64,000 bases of DNA from a bacterium 1xD42-87 (GCA_003611805.1 RAYM01000017.1:62001-126000); one strand, 5' to 3'. Numbered from the stretch's first letter, positions 28,093 to 37,791 are shown. A program made the numbers and translations. The notes: generated by a model from the sequence alone, not told the origin.

Positions 28093-28810
28093 AGGATGCA
28101 GCCAGATGTATCCTGAAAATACAATAACTGCATTTTCCAAAGCACAGGAAATCAGGGGGCTTTCGGGGATTGAACTGGACATTCAACTGACGAAGGACGG
28201 AGAAGTTGTTGTAATACATGATGAACGTGTAGACAGAACTACAGATGGTATCGGTTACGTCAAAGATTTTACCTATCTGCAGCTAAGAAAGCTGGCGGTA
28301 AAGACAGGAGGGAGCAGGGCGGAAAGAATACCGACTATTAGTGAAGTGTTGGATGTCGTGCAGTGCAAAATGGAACAGGGTATGTTGTTAAATATTGAAT
28401 TAAAAAATAGTGAGATTCGGTACGATGGAATGGAGGAAAGGATATTTAATTTAATCGTTAATCGGGGACTGCAGGACAAAATAGTGTACTCGTCATTTTA
28501 CGCAAAGTCGCTGGAAAAGATAAGAAATCTTGATTCTGAAGCAATGGTTGGTGTGCTGGATGTAAAGGTTTCGGATTGTATGTATAAAAAGAACGGGGGA
28601 TGTGGAGCGGACGCGCTCCATCCGTTTTGGAGAGGAATAGACCTGACAAAAGAGCAATTGAAAGATCAGACAGTGCGGGCTTGGCTTATGGGACATTTAT
28701 ACCCGGAGAAACCTACAGGGACAAAGCTGGATCTGAGAAAGCTGGAAAGTCTGGGCATTACGGATGTGTTTTTGAATGAACCGGAAGCATATTTGCATGA
28801 GCGGACATGA
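28073..28810 (+). CDS. Glycerophosphodiester phosphodiesterase
   Basis: The 245-residue cytosolic GDPD TIM-barrel enzyme hydrolyses glycerophosphodiesters to glycerol-3-phosphate and an alcohol. The hallmark HRGCSQMYPENTITAF lies at residues 5-20, with ELDIQLTKDGEVVVIHDE near 38-55. In this locus it may recycle glycerol phosphate for the adjacent TagD-like enzyme or trim a polymer or CDP-linked product. No signal peptide is seen, so it acts inside the cell. Confidence 0.93.
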   Translation: MKIWAHRGCSQMYPENTITAFSKAQEIRGLSGIELDIQLTKDGEVVVIHDERVDRTTDGIGYVKDFTYLQLRKLAVKTGGSRAERIPTISEVLDVVQCKMEQGMLLNIELKNSEIRYDGMEERIFNLIVNRGLQDKIVYSSFYAKSLEKIRNLDSEAMVGVLDVKVSDCMYKKNGGCGADALHPFWRGIDLTKEQLKDQTVRAWLMGHLYPEKPTGTKLDLRKLESLGITDVFLNEPEAYLHERT

Positions 28811-28817
28811 AAGGTAT

Positions 28818-30056
28818 ATGAAAATCAGCAGTAAGGAAAGGAAGATACTATTGAGGAAATTGTCAGAAGAGAATGTGATAAGAAAAAGGAAAAGAAAAGC
28901 ATGTGCTGTACATATGCTTTATAGAATGTTTTGGCTGCTTCCGCTTTGCAAAAAGAAAATTGTATTCACAACATTTGAGGGGAGCGGCGGATTTTGCTGT
29001 AATCCAAGATATATTGCAGAAGAGATGATTAAACGGGGATCGGAATATGAAATGATTTGGCTGGTAAATAATATGGAGCGCCAGTTTCCGAAGGGGATCA
29101 GAAAGGTAAAAAATACCTTTTTGAACAGGGTGTATCACCTGGCAACTGCAAAAGTGTGGGTTGACAATAGCCGTAAGGAGTATGGAACGGCTAAGAGAAA
29201 GGGGCAGTTGTATATTCAGACATGGCATGCGGCCTTGATTCTTAAACCTGTTGGCAAATTCAGAGGGAAGCTGTTTCCCAGAATGGCTTATCTGGTAAGC
29301 AGATATGATTCAAAGCTTATTGATTATGTGATATCAAATTCGGTATGGTGTACGAAACGGTATCCAAAAATGTTGCTTTATAACGGAAATGTCATTGAAA
29401 CGGGTTCCCCCAGATGCGATATTTTTTCAACGAAAAGGGAACAATTATATAAAGAAATAAGAGACAGATATCATATTCCGGAAGATGCCAAAATTGTAAT
29501 GTTTGCACCGACGTTTCGAGGAGGAAGCCAAAAAGGAAAGAGGCAGGTATTTACAGAGGAAATAACGCTTGACTTTGAGGCAGTGAGGAGAGCATTAAAG
29601 GATAGATTTGGCGGGGAATGGTATGTTTTGCTAAGGCTGCATCCGCAATTATCGGCATATCTTAAGGAGGTGCCCTTAAAAAATAAATCAGCGCGTATGG
29701 TAGATGTAAGTCAGGCGGACGATATGAATGAGATAATGGCGGCTGCTGATGTGTTAATTACGGATTATTCCAGTTCTGCTTTTGATGCCATTAATATGTA
29801 TATCCCTGTTTTTTTATACATAGATGATCTGGATGAATATATACAGGAGCGGGGCAGATTGATGTGGGATATAGAAAAGCTGCCCTTTTCAACGGCCCGG
29901 ACAAATGAAGAACTGACAAAGAACATTATAGAATTCAACGAGGCAGAATACACAAAGACGGTAGATGTCTTTTCCAGACGCCATGGCGTGGTGGAGGATG
30001 GAAAAGCAAGCGGGCGTGTAGTTGATATCATAGAAGAATTTATTGGGCAAAAATAA
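28818..30056 (+). CDS. CDP-glycerol glycerophosphotransferase, TagB/TagF family
   Basis: The 412-residue transferase has the typical features IVFTTFEGSGGFCCNPRYI near 47, QTWHAALILKPVGKF near 137, GSPRCDIF near 197, MFAPTFRGG near 227, and LITDYSSSAFDA near 312. It adds a polyol phosphate from a CDP donor to a glycan or lipid-linked acceptor, probably at the inner membrane face. The N-terminus is very basic, as expected for peripheral membrane binding. Start 28818 follows TGAAAGG, which also carries the stop of the previous gene. Confidence 0.92.
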   Translation: MKISSKERKILLRKLSEENVIRKRKRKACAVHMLYRMFWLLPLCKKKIVFTTFEGSGGFCCNPRYIAEEMIKRGSEYEMIWLVNNMERQFPKGIRKVKNTFLNRVYHLATAKVWVDNSRKEYGTAKRKGQLYIQTWHAALILKPVGKFRGKLFPRMAYLVSRYDSKLIDYVISNSVWCTKRYPKMLLYNGNVIETGSPRCDIFSTKREQLYKEIRDRYHIPEDAKIVMFAPTFRGGSQKGKRQVFTEEITLDFEAVRRALKDRFGGEWYVLLRLHPQLSAYLKEVPLKNKSARMVDVSQADDMNEIMAAADVLITDYSSSAFDAINMYIPVFLYIDDLDEYIQERGRLMWDIEKLPFSTARTNEELTKNIIEFNEAEYTKTVDVFSRRHGVVEDGKASGRVVDIIEEFIGQK

Positions 30057-30079
30057 CGCAGACGGCATATAGGAGCATT

Positions 30080-31201
30080 ATGGAAGATAACAGGATAAGA
30101 ATACTTCATTTTCCCATTAGAAACAGTAATGGCGGAGTTACCCGGTCAGCAATAAAATTTTGGCAGTACATAGACCACAGCAGATTTCAGTTTGATTTTG
30201 CAACTTGCAGTAAGAAATTGGATTTTGAGAATAATTTGACTGACCAAGGATGCAAAGTGCATTATATTTCCTGCTATGCTGAACAGGATAAAGAACAGTT
30301 TTGTAAAGAATTGAAAGATATTTTACAACAAGGCTATGATGCGATCCATTTAAACACGAATTGGTGGAGAAGCTTTCTAGCGGAACAGGTGGCCCGCGAA
30401 GTGGGGATAAAGATTATAGTTGTTCATGCGAGGAGCATTTTTATTGATATCAGCGATGATGAACAAAGGCAGAAGGAATTGCTGGTGCATGAGAAGTGTA
30501 AGGAAGCCTTTTCACTGGAACTGGCGACACATTTTCTGACCTGCTCTGCAGAGGCGGCAGATTTCCTGTTCGGGCCGCAGATTCCCAGGGACAGGATCAG
30601 GCTGCTTCATAATGCGCTGGATATATCCAGATACAGCTATGACGAGGTCAAAAGAACACAGATGCGCAGTGTACTGGGAATTGAGGATAAGTTTGTAATC
30701 GGCAACGTGGGCAGGATGTCCTATGCGAAGAATCAGTTGTTTCTGGTGGACTGTTTTAATGAAATTCGGAAAAAGGCGGACAATGCGGTCTTGCTGTTTG
30801 TGGGTAAAGGGGAACTGGAAGAGGATGTCCGAAGGAAGGTTGATGCATATCATATCAATGACAGCGTTATCTTTGCAGGGGCAGTGGACAATACAGAAGA
30901 TTACTTACAGGCGATGGATGTATTTGCCCTGCCGTCCCGATTTGAAGGGATGCCCAATGTATTGATAGAAGCACAGACCGCAGGACTACAGTGTGTGACT
31001 AGCGACCATGTGACGCAGGATGCAAAAATAACCGACAATGTGGTATTTGTGGAACTGGAAGAACATAAATGGGTAGATGCCATATTACAGTATGCAGAAG
31101 GCTATATCCGCCAGAAGGTTGACGAACAGATACGAAAGGAAGGATATGATATCCGATGCGAGATAAAGGTACTGGAACAGATCTATGCAGGAGAATGTTA
31201 A
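30080..31201 (+). CDS. Glycosyltransferase family 4
   Basis: The 373-residue GT-B enzyme has RILHFPIRNSNGGVTRSA at the start, the FVIGNVGRMSYAKNQLFLVD segment near 205, and the donor-binding PSRFEGMPNVLIEAQTAGL block near 290, including the E-x7-E pattern. It transfers a sugar from an activated donor. Neighbouring stop and start codons overlap with 31195. Confidence 0.93.
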   Translation: MEDNRIRILHFPIRNSNGGVTRSAIKFWQYIDHSRFQFDFATCSKKLDFENNLTDQGCKVHYISCYAEQDKEQFCKELKDILQQGYDAIHLNTNWWRSFLAEQVAREVGIKIIVVHARSIFIDISDDEQRQKELLVHEKCKEAFSLELATHFLTCSAEAADFLFGPQIPRDRIRLLHNALDISRYSYDEVKRTQMRSVLGIEDKFVIGNVGRMSYAKNQLFLVDCFNEIRKKADNAVLLFVGKGELEEDVRRKVDAYHINDSVIFAGAVDNTEDYLQAMDVFALPSRFEGMPNVLIEAQTAGLQCVTSDHVTQDAKITDNVVFVELEEHKWVDAILQYAEGYIRQKVDEQIRKEGYDIRCEIKVLEQIYAGEC

Positions 31202-32058
31202 AAAAATTTCTATTTGAGCGGTGGCAGGTTGCTTACAGGAGAAAGGGCGAAGACTATTTCACACTGCTTCCAAATCCCAAATGGGGATGGGCGGCAGACC
31301 CGTTTCCGGTAGTATATGAAGGTTCTCTTTATATTTTTGCGGAGATATTTCTATATAAGTCGGAGCGAAACGGTGTCATAGCTTATTGCAAATGGGAGAA
31401 TGACGGATTTGGTGACTGGCAGGTCAGTATGGACAGGCATTGGCATATATCTTACCCCAATGTTTTTTCTGTGGACGGCAAGTTGTATATGTGTCCTGAG
31501 ATCCGTCAAAATGAGGAGATAGCTGTCTATGAGTTAAAAGCTTTTCCGGATAAATGGGAGAAAGTAAAGGTATTGCTATCAAATGTACAGTGTGTGGATT
31601 CTACTTTTTGTGAATATCAGGGAGAGCGGTTTTTGTTCACTTTCAGACCGGTACGGGCCGGAAGCAAAGGTTCTCTCTACTTATATAGAATAGAGGAAGA
31701 GGCTGGTTTGTCGTTGCTTATGGAATCTGGGAGTACGGTCAGTGCAAGACCTGGAGGTAATGTGATATCAAAAGGCGGCAGATTAATCAGGGTAGCCCAG
31801 GATGGTACCAGTGGGTATGGTTGTGGCCTGGTTTTCAATGAAATAGATGCCATATATCCCGCATATAAGGAGCATGAGATAAAGAGAATTTCAGCGCGGG
31901 ACATACCTGGAAATTGGAATAGAAAATTTGAGGGTGTCCATACGTATAATCAGATTGAGGAATGTGAAGTGATAGATCTGAAGTATCGGAAATTTTCACT
32001 GACAGAGTATTTGGCAAGAAAAAGGATAAGAAAAGTGTTTATAAATAAATATAAATAA
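31195..32058 (+). CDS. Five-bladed-propeller protein, glucosamine inositolphosphorylceramide transferase N-terminal-like
   Basis: The 287-residue protein shows ADPFPVVYEGSLYIFAE near 33, HISYPNVFSVDGKLYMCPE near 85 and RFLFTFRP near 145. This pattern is known from proteins with a GH43-like propeller found beside glycosyltransferases and formyltransferases in polysaccharide loci. A biochemical role is not established for this bacterial type; a transferase or glycan-binding role is possible. The start ATG 31195 follows GCAGGAG and overlaps the previous gene by 7 bases. Confidence 0.7.
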   Translation: MLKKFLFERWQVAYRRKGEDYFTLLPNPKWGWAADPFPVVYEGSLYIFAEIFLYKSERNGVIAYCKWENDGFGDWQVSMDRHWHISYPNVFSVDGKLYMCPEIRQNEEIAVYELKAFPDKWEKVKVLLSNVQCVDSTFCEYQGERFLFTFRPVRAGSKGSLYLYRIEEEAGLSLLMESGSTVSARPGGNVISKGGRLIRVAQDGTSGYGCGLVFNEIDAIYPAYKEHEIKRISARDIPGNWNRKFEGVHTYNQIEECEVIDLKYRKFSLTEYLARKRIRKVFINKYK

Positions 32059-32116
32059 AGACAGAGTGGTACAAGAAAAAAGTATAATGCAGGCATAAGA
32101 AAGGAAGGTAAATATT

Positions 32117-34003
32117 ATGGGTGGCATATGTGGTTTTATAGGCAGGTATGGTTTAAGTCAGGAAAAATTACAGGAGATGAGTAGTCAGTTTATGCACAGG
32201 GGGCCACATGGACACGGGGAGGTGGTATGTCAGCTTGATGAATACTATGCAGGTATGGCATCAAGATGGCTGAATATCAGAAATTTACCTGACAGATGTG
32301 GTCAGCCGATGCAGTCGCCGGATGGCAGAGTCAGTGTTGTCTTTGACGGAGAAATATATAATTATGCGCAGATTCGTGAAGAGATAACAGGATACACGTT
32401 TCAGACGGATTGCGATACAGAGGTGATTGTAGCGGCGTATTTAAAGTGGGGGATGGGTTTTGTAAAGAGATTAAATGGCATGTTTGCCATTGCGCTGCTG
32501 GATCGTAAGAAGAATACATTGTACTTGATAAGAGACAGGATGGGAATCAAACCTTTATATTATTATGTGGATGAAAATGGGGATGTGTTATTTTCATCAG
32601 AGATAAAATCCTTTTTTGTATGCGCTGCGTTTCAAAAAGGCGTTAATGCAGAGATAGTAGGAAATTATCTGCATCATATGTATATAACCGGTGCAGATAC
32701 CATTTATCAGAATGTCAGGAAAGTGCAAAAAGGTCATGTTCTGGAACTATGCAACGGTGAAATCACAGAGCATGAGTATTGGGGCATAGCGAAAATATAT
32801 AATCAGGTATCGAAAAACAAAGCAGAGGATTATGAAGAAGCAAAATCCCGATTAAAGGATTTATTAAAGGAGTCTATTTCGGCAAGGTTGCTAAAGAATG
32901 GTGCCACAGGGTGTTTCCTGAGTGGTGGATACGATTCTTCGTTAATTGCAGCGATTGCGCAGGAAGTTTCTTCTGAGCCAATTCATACATATTGTGCGGG
33001 TTTTTATGAAGAAAATCTGAATGAAGCGGAGGATGCAAGGCGGATTGCCGATCACCTAGGAACAAAACATACGGAAAGATATATAGAAACGGATGAGGCG
33101 GTTAAGACAATAGAAGAACTCCCTCAGTATTTTGAAGAACCCATGGCGGATTGGGCGATGATTCCTACCATGATACTGGCTTCGCAGATGAGGGAAGATG
33201 TTGCGGCAGCATTTACCGGAGTAGGAGGAGATGAACTCTTTGTGGGCGGTCTGGAAATCTATTCAAAGCTTCGTCAGGCACAGCAAAAGAAAAAAATTGG
33301 TGAATTACTCTATTGGCTAAGAAAAGTACCGGTCATAAAGAATAGCAGTATGTGGGACAAAATGCCTCTCATATACAAAATCGCATCGGAAGATTTGAAC
33401 AAAGAGATTAAGACACAAATTGGTGTGAAGGGGTATACGGATTGTATTGAAAAACTTCTGTTCAAGAAAGGAAGGAGTCTTTATTTCGAGTGGGAATCCA
33501 GGTATCATGCGGATGATTATGCTGTGATCAGAGCGTTGTTAGACCTGGATACATACACATCAGATTATGAGTTGATTAAAGAAGACAGGGCTACGATGCA
33601 GTTTGGACTGGAACGCAGATGTCCTTTCCTAGATAAAAATGTGATGGAATATGTATTCAGTCTGCCCAAAGAGTATAAAGTGGATGGAATCATGGGAAGA
33701 AGAATTGTCAGGGATGTTGTCAGGGAGTATATTCCAGACGAATTGCTGGACAGACCTAAAAAGGGGTTCAATATTTCTGTGGATGACTATCTAAGGGGAC
33801 CCTTGAAAGAGCAACTGATAGATCTGACAGATAGAAGTTTCCTCGTTTCTCAGGGGATTTTCAACGCGGATGAGACAATAAACTTTATCAAGGCATATTT
33901 GCAGACGGGAGATCAAGGCAGCTGGAGTGGCAAAAACTATTCTAAGATCGTTTATCCGTATTTTGTATTCCAGCAGTGGTATTATCATTACATTCATAAA
34001 TGA
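32117..34003 (+). CDS. Asparagine-synthetase-like amide ligase lacking the glutaminase cysteine
   Basis: This 628-residue protein has a class II glutaminase-like N-domain and an ATP-pyrophosphatase synthetase domain (FLSGGYDSSLIAA near 266, GVGGDELFVGG near 374). The start reads MGGICGFIG where active enzymes read MCGIAGF, so the nucleophilic Cys2 is Gly, and the oxyanion-hole NGEIYN reads DGEIYN. It therefore probably cannot use glutamine. Relatives lacking this cysteine, such as beta-lactam synthetase, form amides with other amines. In this locus it may amidate an acidic sugar or join an amino compound to the glycan (inference). Confidence 0.88.
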   Translation: MGGICGFIGRYGLSQEKLQEMSSQFMHRGPHGHGEVVCQLDEYYAGMASRWLNIRNLPDRCGQPMQSPDGRVSVVFDGEIYNYAQIREEITGYTFQTDCDTEVIVAAYLKWGMGFVKRLNGMFAIALLDRKKNTLYLIRDRMGIKPLYYYVDENGDVLFSSEIKSFFVCAAFQKGVNAEIVGNYLHHMYITGADTIYQNVRKVQKGHVLELCNGEITEHEYWGIAKIYNQVSKNKAEDYEEAKSRLKDLLKESISARLLKNGATGCFLSGGYDSSLIAAIAQEVSSEPIHTYCAGFYEENLNEAEDARRIADHLGTKHTERYIETDEAVKTIEELPQYFEEPMADWAMIPTMILASQMREDVAAAFTGVGGDELFVGGLEIYSKLRQAQQKKKIGELLYWLRKVPVIKNSSMWDKMPLIYKIASEDLNKEIKTQIGVKGYTDCIEKLLFKKGRSLYFEWESRYHADDYAVIRALLDLDTYTSDYELIKEDRATMQFGLERRCPFLDKNVMEYVFSLPKEYKVDGIMGRRIVRDVVREYIPDELLDRPKKGFNISVDDYLRGPLKEQLIDLTDRSFLVSQGIFNADETINFIKAYLQTGDQGSWSGKNYSKIVYPYFVFQQWYYHYIHK

Positions 34004-34030
34004 TTGATAGGCAGAAGGAAAGGAAAAGAG

Positions 34031-35107
34031 ATGGAAAAGGTCATTGTATTTGGTTGCGGCAGATATTATCAGAGTAAAAAAGCCGAATTGGAAAGCCGGT
34101 ATGATGTGGCAGGGTTTCTGGATAATGCGATTAAACCGGGTGAGGTACGTAAGTTTGAGGGCAAAGATGTTGTAAGCCCGGAGAATCTCAGTTTCTTTGA
34201 TGAAAATATGTCTATTATTTTGATGTCGGCTGCTTTTTTTGAGATGCGGATGCAGCTTAAGAGACTTGATGTGGATGCGCAAAGAATAAAGACTGCTGTT
34301 CTGCTTAAGCCATATTATGATGAAATTGAGAAAATGCTATCGGAATCGGTAGAAAGCATAGAGGCGGCAGAGGACGGGATTGTCGTAAGGGACAAGGCAG
34401 GAGTAAACGTTTTTGCCACACAGGATGACTGGAAAGCTTATTTACGTACTCTCTTTGTTCGGAAATATGAATACATAGAGTTGATAGCAAAGATGCCGGA
34501 GCGGCCGGTCAGCAAAAGATTTGCCTTGGAGAGAGGCACAGCTATTGACAGAGTCTACATAGAGTCTTTTCTAAAAGCTAATCAGGATAAGATACAGGGA
34601 ACGGTCATGGAGATTGCGGATTCCAGATATACGGAAATGTTTGGCAGTAATGTGGAGCAGAGCCTAGTATTGCATTTGAATGGATGGGGGAAAGGCGTGC
34701 TCAAAGGGAGTCTTGAGACGGGAGAGGGGTTGATTCCCGATAGTGTTGACTGTTTGATTTGTACACAGACCATACAGTTTATCTATGACATTCATGAAGT
34801 GGCACGTAATATTCATAAATTGTTGAAGCCAGGCGGTACAGCTCTTGTCACAGCACACTGTTTGGGGCAGATATCGTTATATGATTATCATAACTGGGGA
34901 GAATACTGGAGATTTACAGATCAGTCCATGTACAGTCTTTTCGAAGAATGTTTTGCCAAAGATCATATTGCGGTGCAGTCGTGGGGCAATGTCAAGACGG
35001 CGATCGCGTATCAATATGGTCTGTGTGCGGAGGATTTAAAAGAAGAGGACTTTGCATATCAGGATGAGCAGTTTCCGGTTATTGTGACAGTATCAGTTAC
35101 AAAATAA
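34031..35107 (+). CDS. N-terminal Rossmann domain fused to methyltransferase-like domain
   Basis: Residues 3-90 are the locus-specific Rossmann module (VIVFGCGRYYQSKK, then AGFLDNAIKPG). Residues about 160-358 resemble a class I SAM methyltransferase, with CLICTQTIQFIYDIHEVARNIHKLLKPGG. The usual glycine-rich SAM motif I is replaced by VMEIADSRYTEMFG, so catalysis is uncertain. A close paralogue lies at 47003. ATG 34031 follows AAGGAAAGG. Confidence 0.75.
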   Translation: MEKVIVFGCGRYYQSKKAELESRYDVAGFLDNAIKPGEVRKFEGKDVVSPENLSFFDENMSIILMSAAFFEMRMQLKRLDVDAQRIKTAVLLKPYYDEIEKMLSESVESIEAAEDGIVVRDKAGVNVFATQDDWKAYLRTLFVRKYEYIELIAKMPERPVSKRFALERGTAIDRVYIESFLKANQDKIQGTVMEIADSRYTEMFGSNVEQSLVLHLNGWGKGVLKGSLETGEGLIPDSVDCLICTQTIQFIYDIHEVARNIHKLLKPGGTALVTAHCLGQISLYDYHNWGEYWRFTDQSMYSLFEECFAKDHIAVQSWGNVKTAIAYQYGLCAEDLKEEDFAYQDEQFPVIVTVSVTK

Positions 35108-35125
35108 TCTGGGGAGGAGCAGGAG

Positions 35126-36100
35126 ATGAAAAAGAAAGCAGTAGTGTATGGCATAGGAAGAATGTATGGACAGCTAAAATATGCGATTGAAGATAAATAC
35201 GAAGTGGTCGGATATGTGGATAAATATCTTACCAGAGATGACGGAACACTTTGGAAACCGGAGGAACTTCTGGATAAGGAGTTTGACTGTGTTTTAATAA
35301 CGCCCTGTGGGAAAGTCGGCATTATGCAGGAATTGATCCGGCTTGGGATTCCACAGGATAAGCTGATTCCTTATTATGGTGAAAATAAATATATAAAGAT
35401 AGAAGACGATAAGATTCGTTTAGAGGATGACAAGATTATTGTGACGGATGAAAAATACAGACTTGAGCTTAAGACGTATTCAGACGACGCGGTATTTCAT
35501 GAGGTGTTTATACAAAGAGGATATGACATTCACCTGACGGATGATTATGCAGTTCTGGATATTGGCATGAATGTAGGGTTCGTATCAGTTTTCTATGCGA
35601 TGAATGAATCTGTAAAGGCTGTTTATGGATTTGAACCGTTTCCCCAGACATATTACCAGGCAGTTAATAATGTAAAAAATTGTGGGGGGGGGGCTGAAAA
35701 AGTCCATACATTTAATATCGGGCTAGGAAACAGGAACACGGAAGTGGCAGTGAATTATGATGCCAATAAGTCGGAATGTATGAGCTTGGTGCGGAATAAT
35801 GCAGGCGAGAGCAGGGAGAAGGTACAACTAAAAGATGCGGCCGAAGTTTTGGCATCTATTATCAAGAAGGAACAAGAAGAGGGCAGAAAAATTCTTTGTA
35901 AGATGGATTGTGAAGGCTCGGAGTATGATGTATTCGACAGTATGGATAAGCAGGGATTGATTGATCAGGTAGATGTGTATCTGATTGAGTGGCACTATCG
36001 TGATGATGATAGTTTGGTTGACTGTCTGACGAAATATGGATATACGGTTATGAAATCCTATGACTATGGAGCATTTGGAAAAATCATTGCATGGAAATAA
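35126..36100 (+). CDS. FkbM-family methyltransferase with N-terminal Rossmann domain, carrying a G10 tract
   Basis: Residues 3-90 are the Rossmann module (AVVYGIGRMYGQLK, VVGYVDKYL). From about residue 140 it is an FkbM methyltransferase: VLDIGMNVGFVSVFYA, YGFEPFPQTY and KMDCEGSEYDVFD, which bind SAM and methylate sugar hydroxyls in many glycan loci. A run of ten Gs at 35684-35693, coding for Gly-Gly-Gly-Ala, keeps the frame open here. One-base slippage would truncate the protein after residue 190, inside the catalytic domain. GGGGAGGAGCAGGAG precedes the start. Confidence 0.9.
   Translation: MKKKAVVYGIGRMYGQLKYAIEDKYEVVGYVDKYLTRDDGTLWKPEELLDKEFDCVLITPCGKVGIMQELIRLGIPQDKLIPYYGENKYIKIEDDKIRLEDDKIIVTDEKYRLELKTYSDDAVFHEVFIQRGYDIHLTDDYAVLDIGMNVGFVSVFYAMNESVKAVYGFEPFPQTYYQAVNNVKNCGGGAEKVHTFNIGLGNRNTEVAVNYDANKSECMSLVRNNAGESREKVQLKDAAEVLASIIKKEQEEGRKILCKMDCEGSEYDVFDSMDKQGLIDQVDVYLIEWHYRDDDSLVDCLTKYGYTVMKSYDYGAFGKIIAWK
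35684..35693 (+). repeat. Poly-G tract (G10) inside the FkbM gene, frame open
   Basis: Ten consecutive Gs lie inside the coding frame at codons 187-190. Tracts of this length are typical slippage-prone phase-variation sites. In this sequence the gene is in the ON frame. Confidence 0.9.
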
Positions 36101-36129
36101 TGTCCGGGTTCCTTCGGAAAGGGACAGGT

Positions 36130-37281
36130 ATGAATGAGCAGTTAGAGACTTATCAGAATTTATTAGATAGAAGAGGTAAGTATAATTATATATGCCTATT
36201 TGGCGCCGGGGATGCAGCGGATAAGTACTGGTATCAATTTGTGTTGGCGCAGGGGTTTCAGATCAGCTTTTTCTCTGATAATAGTCCTGATAAATGGGGG
36301 AAGGTGATTGTGGATGATATTGTATGCATTTCTCCGGAAGAGCTTTTGCAGTATGGCAGGGATGTTTTATGTCTGGTTTCCACATCACCCTTGTATGTGG
36401 ATAAGATTGTTTCCCAGTTAGAAGATATGGGGTTGGAGGTCATAGGACTTGATCAGCATTGGTTTAATATTGGCAGTGTAATAGAGAGTTATCTGCATAT
36501 TCAGCTTCCGGATAAGATTTGCCGGCAGGGAGATCTGGGAGTATATGACAGAGTGGTTGATGAGAAGGAGCGGATTGCTGTCTATACCTGTATTGTTGGC
36601 GGTTATGACGAACTTAGACAGCCCAGAGTAATTGATCCACAATGTGATTATTTCTGTCTGTCCATGGAGAAGCCTGTGAATCCTGGCGTATATCGGTGGA
36701 TTGATATAACAGAATATATAGAAGAGGATATCCGTGGGGATAATACCCGTATTAACCGTTTCTTCAAGATGCATCCCCATTTGTTCTTTTCAGATTATAA
36801 ATATTCCATATATTATGACGGCTCTTTTGAAATTATCAAGAGCATAGCCGGGCTGGTACATAAAATAGGCAATTGCGGCGTTGCCCTGTATGGAGAAGGG
36901 GGATATGGAGATCTGGATATCTATGGAGAGGCGGCTTTGGTGGTAGCCTCCGGCAGGACCAGCGGCGATGATAAGGAGACTATTATAAAGCAGATAAGCA
37001 GATATATACGGGAGGGATTTCCCAGAAATTTTGGTTCTGCGGCCAATGGGGCGATTGTCAGGGAGCATGGCAATCCTGTCTGCATTAAGATTATGGAGAC
37101 CTGGTGGCATGAGGTACAAAACGAATCCAGAAGAGACCAGTTATCTTTTTGGTATTCCGTATGGAAGAATGAGCAATCTCCCCAGGATGTGGGTAAATTA
37201 GGCGCGTCCCTAAGGATAGGGGCAGAGTATATATTGCATGATCATAAACAAAATTTATATAGGAGTAATTTCAAAGAGTAA
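36130..37281 (+). CDS. Rossmann domain fused to DUF616/TOD1-like glycosyltransferase
   Basis: Residues about 18-108 are the repeated Rossmann module (YICLFGAGDAADKYWYQF, SFFSDNSPDKWG). From about 150 the protein matches the TOD1/MUCI70-like (DUF616) pattern: IAVYTCIVGGYDELRQP, FFKMHPHLFF and YSIYYDGSFEI. These domains are GT-A-like and implicated in polysaccharide synthesis. ATG 36130 is chosen because GGAAAGGGAC lies before it; an alternative start at 36091 would overlap the previous gene. Confidence 0.8.
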   Translation: MNEQLETYQNLLDRRGKYNYICLFGAGDAADKYWYQFVLAQGFQISFFSDNSPDKWGKVIVDDIVCISPEELLQYGRDVLCLVSTSPLYVDKIVSQLEDMGLEVIGLDQHWFNIGSVIESYLHIQLPDKICRQGDLGVYDRVVDEKERIAVYTCIVGGYDELRQPRVIDPQCDYFCLSMEKPVNPGVYRWIDITEYIEEDIRGDNTRINRFFKMHPHLFFSDYKYSIYYDGSFEIIKSIAGLVHKIGNCGVALYGEGGYGDLDIYGEAALVVASGRTSGDDKETIIKQISRYIREGFPRNFGSAANGAIVREHGNPVCIKIMETWWHEVQNESRRDQLSFWYSVWKNEQSPQDVGKLGASLRIGAEYILHDHKQNLYRSNFKE

Positions 37282-37344
37282 AGAATATTTAGGAAGTTAG
37301 GATTTGTCCGGATTCGTGGGTTTCAAAGGAATGGAGGATCATAT

Positions 37345-37788
37345 ATGTCGGAATTGCGCATGATAAAGAAAAAGGATCGACTGATAGCCATTATCATAAA
37401 GAACAATTATAAGTGTGAAGGTGTGGATTTTATAACGCCCAATGAATACTCCCAGCAGCTTGCCTATATGCATCATCCAGCGGGAAAGACCATAGATGCG
37501 CATGTGCATAACCTTGTACATAGAAACGTGGTGCTTACCCAAGAAGTATTATTTATCAAAAAGGGGAAACTGCGGGTAGACTTTTATGACGATTACCAGG
37601 ATTATCTAGAAAGCCAGATCCTGGAGGCGGGAGACGTTATCCTGCTTACTTCCGGCGGACATGGTTTTAAGGTGCTGGAGGAAGTGGAAATGATAGAGGT
37701 GAAGCAGGGTCCTTATTCTGGGGAACTGGATAAGACCAGGTTTGCAGGTGTGTCCGATGAGGAAATCATTTGGAAAGAGGAGGCGTAA
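37345..37788 (+). CDS. Cupin-fold protein
   Basis: The 147-residue small beta-barrel protein has cupin motifs: HVHNLVHRNVVLTQEVLFIKKG cut to its core QEVLFIKKGKLRVDFYDD, and LEAGDVILLTSGGHGFKVLE. It resembles sugar-modifying cupins next to aminotransferases, where they act as sugar isomerases or epimerases, but the chemistry is unproven. The next gene, a DegT aminotransferase, starts 3 bases after its stop, so the two are coupled and may act on the same nucleotide sugar. Confidence 0.75.
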   Translation: MSELRMIKKKDRLIAIIIKNNYKCEGVDFITPNEYSQQLAYMHHPAGKTIDAHVHNLVHRNVVLTQEVLFIKKGKLRVDFYDDYQDYLESQILEAGDVILLTSGGHGFKVLEEVEMIEVKQGPYSGELDKTRFAGVSDEEIIWKEEA

Positions 37789-37791
37789 CAG

